In this document: positions 1 to 5,136 of the stretch, piece after piece
How positions within the stretch are numbered: the first letter of the stretch is position 1
Layout of the letters: the number at the start of each line of letters is the position of its first letter
Assembly: GCA_014860725.1 (NCBI GenBank)
Contig: JACZJD010000121.1
Coordinates: forward strand, 1 to 5,136
Length of the DNA: 5,136 bases
Source: Aquamicrobium sp.
GTDB taxonomy: Bacteria; Pseudomonadota; Alphaproteobacteria; Rhizobiales; Rhizobiaceae
Direction of reading: 5' to 3'
Program-made: the position numbers and the translations under genes
Notes under the pieces: generated by a model
What the model saw: the letters and a program-made list of their open reading frames with translations, nothing else
What the model was told of the DNA's origin: nothing
Database searches by the model: none

Positions 1-22
1 GCGCGATCTTCCGCGAAGCGGC

Positions 23-51
23 TTGGCGAACCGGCGGGAAAGCGCCTATAT
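23..51 (+). promoter_or_regulatory. candidate sigma-70 promoter of the deacetylase gene
   Basis: TTGGCG at 23-28 and CTATAT at 46-51 are separated by 17 bp. This resembles the rhizobial housekeeping promoter form (CTTGAC, about 17 bp, CTATAT). The -10 hexamer ends 6 bp before the ATG, so transcription would start at or within a base or two of the start codon. No separate Shine-Dalgarno sequence is visible, and a leaderless message is inferred. The rest of 1-57 shows no recognisable gene. Confidence 0.5.
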
Positions 52-57
52 CGAAGA

Positions 58-984
<927 letters not shown>

Positions 985-988
985 ACCG

Positions 989-1240
989 ATGGCCGACGCG
1001 ACCAACGACGACATCAAGGCCCTGAGCTTCGAGCAGGCGCTGGAGGCGCTGGAGCGCATCGTCGAGGATCTGGAGCGCGGCGACGTGCCGCTCGACCAGT
1101 CGATCCGCATCTACGAGCGCGGCGAGGCGCTGAAGGCGCATTGCGAGAAGCTCCTGAAGGCCGCCGAGGACAAGGTCGAGAAAATCCGCCTGTCCCGCGA
1201 CGGCAAGCCCGCCGGCACGGAGCCGCTCGACCCGGAATGA
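989..1240 (+). CDS. xseB: exodeoxyribonuclease VII small subunit
   Basis: XseB is the small subunit of exonuclease VII, a cytoplasmic nuclease that degrades single-stranded DNA from both ends into short oligonucleotides. Several XseB chains bind one XseA chain. The protein is short and helical. The family signature is the [28 protein letters not shown] stretch split over two helices, followed by [25 protein letters not shown], and the tail DPE is acidic. With the ATG at 989 it is 83 residues. An in-frame ATG at 977 would give 87 residues and overlap the deacetylase stop by 8 bp. I prefer 989 because GGA at 979-981 sits about 7 bp upstream and the N-terminus [16 protein letters not shown] looks typical, but this is not decisive. 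Tight spacing implies co-transcription and translational coupling with the deacetylase gene. xseA is not in the window; it is usually at a separate locus. Confidence 0.93.
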   Translation: MADATNDDIKALSFEQALEALERIVEDLERGDVPLDQSIRIYERGEALKAHCEKLLKAAEDKVEKIRLSRDGKPAGTEPLDPE

Positions 1241-1263
1241 CCGCCACCGGTCGCGACGCGGCC

Positions 1264-1290
1264 TTGCGCGGCGCGCCACCGCCCCTATAT
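1264..1290 (+). promoter_or_regulatory. candidate promoter of the toxin-antitoxin cassette
   Basis: TTGCGC at 1264-1269 and CTATAT at 1285-1290 are 15 bp apart, or 16 bp if the -10 is read as TATATT at 1286-1291. The sequence lies in the 77-bp gap between xseB and the antitoxin. The predicted start (about 1297) falls inside the inverted repeat at 1290-1307. No convincing terminator for the xseB transcript is seen in the gap, so some read-through from upstream is possible. Confidence 0.5.
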
Positions 1291-1307
1291 TAGCCAGACT
1301 TGGCTAA
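1290..1307. promoter_or_regulatory. inverted-repeat operator, likely antitoxin binding site
   Basis: TTAGCCA (1290-1296) and TGGCTAA (1301-1307) are perfect 7-bp inverted arms around the 4-bp spacer GACT. The repeat touches the last base of the -10 hexamer and covers the predicted transcription start. Type II antitoxins of the Phd/YefM family usually bind such palindromes to repress their own operon, with the toxin as co-repressor. The assignment to this antitoxin is inferred from position. The right arm is followed directly by the ribosome binding site AAGGA, so an RNA hairpin could also affect translation. Confidence 0.6.
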
Positions 1308-1317
1308 GGAAGCGACA

Positions 1318-1575
1318 ATGGCGACCGTGAACATGCTGGAAGCGAAGACCTCGCTGTCGCGCCTCGTCGAGGCGGTCGAAAGCGGCGCGGAGAAGGAAAT
1401 CATCATCGCGCGCAACGGCAAGCCGGCAGCGAAGCTGGTGCCGCTCGACGCCGCGCCGGAGAGGAAGCTGCGGCTCGGGCTCGCGCGCGACAAATATCCG
1501 CCGCTCGACTATGAAGCGTTCCAGGCATTGGATGCCGAAGTCGCCCGCATGTTCTTCGGCGACGACGAAAAGTGA
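1318..1575 (+). CDS. Phd/YefM family type II antitoxin
   Basis: This 85-residue protein matches the prevent-host-death/YefM antitoxin family. An N-terminal DNA-binding part (about residues 1-43) has the typical pattern NMLEAKTSLSRLVEAV, then EIIIARNGKPAAKLVPL. The C-terminal part (about 50-85) contains LDYEAFQALDAEVARMFF and an acidic end, the kind of segment that wraps around and blocks a PIN toxin. The ATG at 1318 is preferred because AAGGA at 1306-1310 is 7 bp upstream. A longer reading from TTG at 1300 would start inside the operator and is unlikely. The protein is expected to neutralise the downstream toxin and repress the operon by binding the inverted repeat at 1290-1307. Its stop codon overlaps the toxin start. 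Pairing of a Phd-type antitoxin with a PIN toxin is common in alphaproteobacteria, although classical VapB proteins have other DNA-binding folds, so no symbol is given. Confidence 0.9.
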   Translation: MATVNMLEAKTSLSRLVEAVESGAEKEIIIARNGKPAAKLVPLDAAPERKLRLGLARDKYPPLDYEAFQALDAEVARMFFGDDEK

Positions 1576-1964
1576 AGCTGCTGCTCGACACGCATGTCGC
1601 GATCTGGGCGACGAACCGCCCTGAGCGCATCCCCGAACATATCCATGCGCTTCTTCGAGATGCATATCCGAATGTCTTCGTTTCCGCTGTTGCGGTGTGG
1701 GAGATCGCGATCAAGCACCAGCTCGGCAGGCCGGATGCTCCGCCCGTTTCGGGCCATCAGGCGCTGGCCGAGTTCGAGACGGCCGGTTTCGGCATCTTCG
1801 ACGTCACGGCCGCCCATGCCGCCTTCGTCGAGCTTCTTCCGCTCCATCACGGCGATCCCTTCGACCGGCTGATGCTGGCGCAGGCGATCGTCGAGGGCAT
1901 GCAGTTCGTGACATATGATCGGCATCTTTCGCGATATGATGTCGCCTTGCTGACATGGTCCTAG
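1572..1964 (+). CDS. vapC: PIN-domain ribonuclease toxin, VapC type
   Basis: This 130-residue single PIN domain is the usual size for VapC toxins, Mg2+-dependent endoribonucleases that block translation by cutting tRNA or rRNA. The acidic active site is complete: D6 in KLLLDTH, E44 in VWEIAIK, D98 (with D95 nearby) in HGDPFDRLMLAQA, and D116 in TYDRHLSRYD. The toxin should therefore be active unless held by the antitoxin. The start is GTG at 1572, overlapping the antitoxin stop in the 4-base GTGA, a typical translational coupling that keeps toxin below antitoxin level. Parts of the gene are notably AT-richer than the neighbours: by hand count 1621-1680 is about 52% GC against about 73% at 4081-4140 in dxs. 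Codons such as CAT, TAT and TTT are more frequent. This points to acquisition by transfer. The RNA target cannot be predicted from the sequence. Confidence 0.9.
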   Translation: MKLLLDTHVAIWATNRPERIPEHIHALLRDAYPNVFVSAVAVWEIAIKHQLGRPDAPPVSGHQALAEFETAGFGIFDVTAAHAAFVELLPLHHGDPFDRLMLAQAIVEGMQFVTYDRHLSRYDVALLTWS

Positions 1965-1976
1965 CGGAGCCCCGCC

Positions 1977-2897
1977 ATGAGCTTCTTTCCCGGCAATGAC
2001 CCGCAGCCCGGCGATGCCTTCGCCTGCGATGCCATCGAGACGCTGATCGTCCCCAACGCCCGCGACATCGACGGCTTTTCCGTCCGCCGCGCGTTGCCGA
2101 CGGCGCGGCGCAGGCTGGTGGGGCCGTTCATCTTCTTCGACCGCATGGGGCCCGCGATCCTGCGCGGCGGGCAGGCGCTCGACGTGCGGCCGCATCCGCA
2201 TATCGGGCTCTCGACCGTGACCTACCTGTTTGACGGCAGGATCAGGCATCGCGACTCGCTCGGCACCGAAATGGTGATCGAGCCCGGCGACGTGAACCTG
2301 ATGACCGCCGGCCGCGGCATCGTCCATTCCGAGCGCTCGCCCGAGGAGCTGCGCGGCGGCCCGCTGTCGATCTCCGGCCTTCAGACCTGGCTCGCCCTGC
2401 CGGACGGCAAGGAGGAGATCGCGCCGCTGTTCGAGAACACCGGCCGCGCCGACCTGCCCACCATCGACGCGGACGGGATCACCGGCCGGGTGGTGATCGG
2501 CTCCTTCCATGGCTGGACCTCGCCGGTCGCGACGGCCTCGGAAACCCTCTACGCCGATCTGACGATCGCGCCGGGCGCCAGCCTGCAGATACCGGCCGAC
2601 GCCGAGGAGCGCGCGATCTACGTGCTCGAAGGCGATGTCGGGATCGCCGGCGGCCGCTTCCCCGCCGACCGGCTGATCGCCTTCAAGCCGGGGGCCGAGA
2701 TCGTGGTTTCCTCCGAGCGGGGCGCGCACCTGATGCTGTTCGGCGGCGCCTCGCTCGGCTCGAAGCGCTATATCTGGTGGAATTTCGTCTCCTCCTCGCG
2801 GGAGCGCATCGAGCAGGCCAAGCAGGAATGGCGCACCGGCCGCTTCGACATCGTCCCCGGCGACGAGGAGGAGTTCGTACCGCTGCCCGAGGGCTGA
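1977..2897 (+). CDS. pirin family bicupin protein
   Basis: Pirins are two-domain cupin proteins that hold one metal, usually iron, in the N-terminal barrel. Some bacterial members act as quercetin dioxygenases and others bind metabolic enzymes or regulators, so the role here is open. The four expected ligands are present: H73 and H75 in [17 protein letters not shown], and H117 and E119 in [16 protein letters not shown]. The N-terminal cupin covers about residues 35-140 and the Pirin_C domain about 185-290, including [12 protein letters not shown]. The C-terminus is acidic (GDEEEF). The length of 306 residues is in the range of longer bacterial pirins. The start is supported by GGAG at 1966-1969, 7 bp before the ATG. 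The gene begins 12 bp after the toxin stop with no clear promoter between, so it may be transcribed from the toxin-antitoxin promoter. Its base composition matches the core genes rather than the toxin. Confidence 0.93.
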   Translation: MSFFPGNDPQPGDAFACDAIETLIVPNARDIDGFSVRRALPTARRRLVGPFIFFDRMGPAILRGGQALDVRPHPHIGLSTVTYLFDGRIRHRDSLGTEMVIEPGDVNLMTAGRGIVHSERSPEELRGGPLSISGLQTWLALPDGKEEIAPLFENTGRADLPTIDADGITGRVVIGSFHGWTSPVATASETLYADLTIAPGASLQIPADAEERAIYVLEGDVGIAGGRFPADRLIAFKPGAEIVVSSERGAHLMLFGGASLGSKRYIWWNFVSSSRERIEQAKQEWRTGRFDIVPGDEEEFVPLPEG

Positions 2898-2912
2898 GCG
2901 GGGCGGGGAGGG
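2891..2912 (+). other. G-quadruplex-type G-run motif at the pirin 3' end
   Basis: Four G-runs of three or more lie close together: GGG (2891-2893), GGGG (2900-2903), GGGG (2905-2908) and GGG (2910-2912), with loops of 6, 1 and 1 bases. This fits the standard four-run quadruplex pattern. It sits on the coding strand, so the RNA would carry it too, and the pirin stop codon TGA (2895-2897) is in the first loop. The pattern is seen directly; folding is inferred, and G-runs are frequent in DNA of this composition. Confidence 0.4.
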
Positions 2913-2935
2913 CGGTTCCCGGCGCGACGGCCGCA

Positions 2936-2963
2936 TTTACTTTCCCGGCTCAAGCGCCTATCT
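2936..2963 (+). promoter_or_regulatory. candidate promoter of dxs
   Basis: TTTACT at 2936-2941 (a weak -35) and CTATCT at 2958-2963 are 16 bp apart. The -10 region is embedded in a 15-base block (2952-2966) that differs at only one position from the block at 40-54 upstream of the deacetylase gene. The predicted start is near 2970, only about 8 bases before the ATG at 2978, or about 32 bases before the alternative TTG start at 3002. Confidence 0.4.
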
Positions 2964-2977
2964 CGACCGGAAGCGCA

Positions 2978-4915
2978 ATGACAAGGAACAGGCGAGCAGC
3001 CTTGAACCCACGTCCGCACACTCCGCTCCTCGACAAGGTCCGCGTTCCCGCCGACCTGCGGGGCCTGCCCGAAAGCGACCTGCCGCAGCTTGCCGCCGAA
3101 CTGCGCGCCGAGATGATCGACGCCGTCTCGCAGACCGGCGGGCATCTGGGAGCCGGCCTCGGCGTGGTCGAGCTGACCGTGGCGCTGCACTACGTCTTCG
3201 ACACGCCCAATGACCGGCTGATCTGGGACGTCGGCCATCAGGCCTATCCGCACAAGATCCTGACCGGCCGGCGCGACCGCATCCGCACCTTAAGGCAGGA
3301 AGGCGGGCTGTCCGGCTTCACCAAGCGGACGGAAAGCGAGTACGACCCCTTCGGCACGGCGCATTCCTCGACCTCGATCTCGGCCGGGCTCGGCATGGCC
3401 GTGGCGCGCGACCTGAAGGGCGGCGACAACAACGTCATCGCCGTCATCGGCGACGGCGCGATGTCGGCCGGCATGGCCTTCGAGGCGCTGAACAATGCCG
3501 GTGCGCTCGACGCGCGGCTGATCGTCATCCTCAACGACAACGACATGTCGATCGCCCCGCCGACCGGCGCGATGAGCCACTATCTCGCGCGGCTCGGCAC
3601 CGGGCGCGCCTATCACGAGATTCGCGACCTCGGAAAGAAGCTGACCTCCTATCTCGGCAAGCGCGTGGACCGCGCCGTCACCCGCGCCGTCGAGCATGCG
3701 CGCGGCTACGTCACCGGCGGCACGCTGTTCGAGGAGCTGGGCTTCTTCCACATCGGCCCCATCGACGGCCACAATCTCGAACATCTGGTGCCGGTTCTGC
3801 GCAACGTGCGCGACAACGGCAACGGCCCGGTGCTGATCCATGTCGTGACGCAGAAGGGCAAGGGCTACGCCCCGGCCGAGGCCGCGGCCGACAAGTATCA
3901 CGGCGTCAATCGCTTCGACGTGGTCAGCGGCGCGCAGGCCAAGGCCCCGGCCAATGCGCCGAGCTACACCAAGGTCTTCGCCGAAAGCCTGGTGCGCGAG
4001 GCGCGGGAGGACGAGCGCATCGTCGCCGTCACCGCCGCCATGCCGTCAGGCACCGGGCTCGACCTCTTCGGCGAGGCGTTTCCGCAGCGCACGTTCGACG
4101 TCGGCATCGCCGAGCAGCACGCCGTGACCTTCGCCGCCGGGCTGGCGACGGAGGGGCTGAAGCCGTTCGCGGCGATCTACTCGACCTTCCTGCAGCGCGC
4201 CTACGACCAGGTCGTCCACGACGTGGCGATCCAGAAGCTGCCCGTGCGCTTTCCCATCGACCGCGCCGGCTTCGTCGGCGCCGACGGGCCGACCCATTGC
4301 GGCGCGTTCGACGTCGCCTATCTCGCCGCGCTGCCGTATTTCGTCGTCATGGCGGCAAGCGACGAGGCGGAGCTGCGCCACATGGTGCGCACCGCCGCCG
4401 ACTATGACGACGGCCCGATCGCCTTCCGCTATCCGCGCGGCAACGGCGTCGGCGTCGACCTGCCCGAGCGCGGCCAGCCGCTCGCCATCGGCAGGGGCCG
4501 CGTCGTCAAGCAGGGCACCAAGGTGGCGCTGCTGTCGCTCGGCACGCGCCTTGCGGACTGCCTCGCCGCGGCGGAGGAACTCGACGCCGCCGGGCTGTCG
4601 ACCACCGTCGCCGACGCCCGCTTCGCCAAGCCGCTCGACGCCGACCTCGTGCGCCGGCTCGCCCGCGAGCATGAGGTGCTGGTGACCGTCGAGGAAGGCT
4701 CGATCGGCGGCTTCGCCAGCCATGTGCTGCACTTCCTCGCCCATGAAGGGCTGCTGGAGAATGGGCTCAAGGTGCGGCCGCTCGTCCTGCCGGACGAGTT
4801 CACCGACCACGGCAAGCAGGAAAAGATGTATGCCGCCGCCGGGCTCGACGCCGCCGGCATCGTGCGCACCGTCTTCTCCGCGCTCGGCCGCTCGGTCTCG
4901 GTGGCCTCGGCCTAA
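2978..4915 (+). CDS. dxs: 1-deoxy-D-xylulose-5-phosphate synthase
   Basis: DXS is a cytoplasmic, thiamine-diphosphate-dependent enzyme that condenses pyruvate with glyceraldehyde 3-phosphate, releasing CO2. It opens the MEP isoprenoid pathway and also supplies thiamine and pyridoxal precursors. Numbered from the ATG at 2978 (645 residues), it shows H56 in [10 protein letters not shown], the thiamine-diphosphate/Mg motif from GDG (158-160) to NDN (186-188), the [17 protein letters not shown] loop, the catalytic glutamate E379 in [10 protein letters not shown], and R429 to H440 in [12 protein letters not shown]. The C-terminal transketolase domain is complete, so the enzyme should work. The open frame extends back to 2777, but that part is pirin read out of frame. 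The start is uncertain: ATG 2978 has GGAAG only 4 bp upstream, while TTG 3002 (637 residues, starting [12 protein letters not shown]) better matches the usual N-terminal length and has a weak AGGCGAG at 2990-2996. dxs probably has its own promoter. Confidence 0.96.
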   Translation: MTRNRRAALNPRPHTPLLDKVRVPADLRGLPESDLPQLAAELRAEMIDAVSQTGGHLGAGLGVVELTVALHYVFDTPNDRLIWDVGHQAYPHKILTGRRDRIRTLRQEGGLSGFTKRTESEYDPFGTAHSSTSISAGLGMAVARDLKGGDNNVIAVIGDGAMSAGMAFEALNNAGALDARLIVILNDNDMSIAPPTGAMSHYLARLGTGRAYHEIRDLGKKLTSYLGKRVDRAVTRAVEHARGYVTGGTLFEELGFFHIGPIDGHNLEHLVPVLRNVRDNGNGPVLIHVVTQKGKGYAPAEAAADKYHGVNRFDVVSGAQAKAPANAPSYTKVFAESLVREAREDERIVAVTAAMPSGTGLDLFGEAFPQRTFDVGIAEQHAVTFAAGLATEGLKPFAAIYSTFLQRAYDQVVHDVAIQKLPVRFPIDRAGFVGADGPTHCGAFDVAYLAALPYFVVMAASDEAELRHMVRTAADYDDGPIAFRYPRGNGVGVDLPERGQPLAIGRGRVVKQGTKVALLSLGTRLADCLAAAEELDAAGLSTTVADARFAKPLDADLVRRLAREHEVLVTVEEGSIGGFASHVLHFLAHEGLLENGLKVRPLVLPDEFTDHGKQEKMYAAAGLDAAGIVRTVFSALGRSVSVASA

Positions 4916-4935
4916 CCCTTTCCTAACCGTTCCGC

Positions 4936-4966
4936 TTGGCGCTTCCTTAGGCTGCGCCTGCTATCT
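4936..4966 (+). promoter_or_regulatory. candidate promoter of the exported-protein gene
   Basis: TTGGCG at 4936-4941 and CTATCT at 4961-4966 are 19 bp apart, longer than ideal. The 8-base GCTTGGCG at 4934-4941 is identical to that at 21-28 before the deacetylase gene. The predicted start near 4973 leaves a leader of about 24 bases containing GGAG at 4985-4988. No strong terminator for dxs is seen in 4916-4996, so read-through is possible. Confidence 0.4.
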
Positions 4967-4996
4967 CCGGCTCCACAGGGAGATGGAGCAGGGGCA

Positions 4997-5136
4997 ATGC
5001 GCATCCATGTGCTGGCGGCGCTGGCCGCGGCCGTGATGGCGGGCAGCGCCGGCGCGGCCGAAGACCGATACGACCGGAAGCTCGACCGCGCGGCGGCGGA
5101 AATCGCGGCCGCGCGCATGGGGCCGCTGCGCGGCGG
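4997..5136 (+). CDS. exported protein with signal peptide, 5' part only
   Basis: An open frame begins at ATG 4997 and runs off the window after 46 codons, so the 3' end is missing. The ribosome binding site GGAG (4985-4988) lies 8 bp upstream. The first residues form a plausible Sec signal peptide: a short basic start (MRIHV), a hydrophobic alanine/leucine stretch (about residues 6-16) and a small-residue cleavage site SAGA-AED, probably cut after A20. The mature start, EDRYDRKLDRAAAEIAAARMGPLRGG, is charged and likely helical. I recall small secreted or periplasmic proteins of unknown function following dxs in rhizobia with a similar start, but I cannot name a family from this fragment. Periplasmic location is inferred from the signal. 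Its function is unknown. Confidence 0.72.
   Translation, partial: MRIHVLAALAAAVMAGSAGAAEDRYDRKLDRAAAEIAAARMGPLRG

Noticed and set aside
1270..1277. GGCGCGCC palindrome in the promoter spacer of the toxin-antitoxin cassette
   Set aside because: An 8-base GC palindrome is expected often by chance in this composition, and it has no spacer or partner element.
1300..1317. TTG start giving a six-residue longer antitoxin
   Set aside because: The TTG lies in the spacer of the operator near the predicted transcription start, and its codons contain the ribosome binding site for ATG 1318.
1913..1940. ATATGAT repeated at 1913-1919 and 1934-1940 as promoters or operators for pirin
   Set aside because: Both copies encode conserved Tyr-Asp positions of the PIN domain (TYDR, RYDV), and no matching -35 element is found.
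1509..2936. Minus-strand open frame (475 codons) opposite the toxin and pirin genes
   Set aside because: It runs across two unrelated well-supported + strand genes and the space between them, with no family motifs or credible start context.
2920..2940. Possible terminator hairpin CGGC-GCGACG-GCCG after pirin
   Set aside because: The stem is only 4 bp and the following CATTTACTTT is not a proper U-tract. It is too weak to call.
2777..2977. 67-residue N-terminal extension of dxs inside pirin
   Set aside because: The added residues are the end of pirin read in another frame and do not resemble any DXS N-terminus. A promoter-like sequence lies between them and the accepted start.
4922..4951. 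CCTAA ... TTAGG inverted repeat around the -35 of the last gene
   Set aside because: The arms are only 5 bp with a 20-base gap and do not extend. Chance is the simpler explanation.

Overview
The window is high-GC bacterial DNA, densely coding on the + strand. The proteins look like those of a rhizobial alphaproteobacterium (Hyphomicrobiales). The 1-deoxyxylulose-5-phosphate synthase in particular resembles, from memory, the Mesorhizobium/Phyllobacteriaceae type. The candidate promoters carry the CTATAT-like -10 element described for rhizobial housekeeping sigma factors. Genus and species cannot be fixed from the sequence alone.

Layout. (1) Positions 58-1240 hold a class II histone-deacetylase-like zinc amidohydrolase followed tightly by xseB, the small subunit of exonuclease VII. 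They probably form a two-gene operon behind a promoter at about 23-51, whose start point falls almost on the ATG. (2) Positions 1264-1964 hold a compact type II toxin-antitoxin cassette: a promoter, a perfect 7-bp inverted repeat that is a likely autoregulatory operator, a Phd/YefM-family antitoxin, and a PIN-domain (VapC-type) RNase toxin overlapping it by 4 bp. Parts of the toxin gene are clearly lower in GC than the rest, which suggests a foreign insertion. (3) Positions 1977-2897 hold a pirin-family cupin with all four metal ligands. It starts only 12 bp after the toxin stop codon and has no obvious promoter of its own. (4) Positions 2978-4915 hold dxs, the first enzyme of the MEP isoprenoid pathway, preceded by a G-rich tract of four G-runs and its own weak promoter. 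(5) From 4997 to the window end is the start of a small exported protein with a signal peptide, cut off by the window, again with its own promoter-like sequence and ribosome binding site.

How the genes fit together. Most are housekeeping or metabolic genes in a layout I recall as common in rhizobia (deacetylase, xseB, dxs and a secreted protein close together). The toxin-antitoxin cassette is the accessory element. No new multi-gene system is evident. The points most worth following up are the antitoxin operator, the likely capture of pirin transcription by the cassette promoter, the nearly identical -10 blocks with very short leaders before the deacetylase gene and dxs, and the G-quadruplex motif between pirin and dxs.
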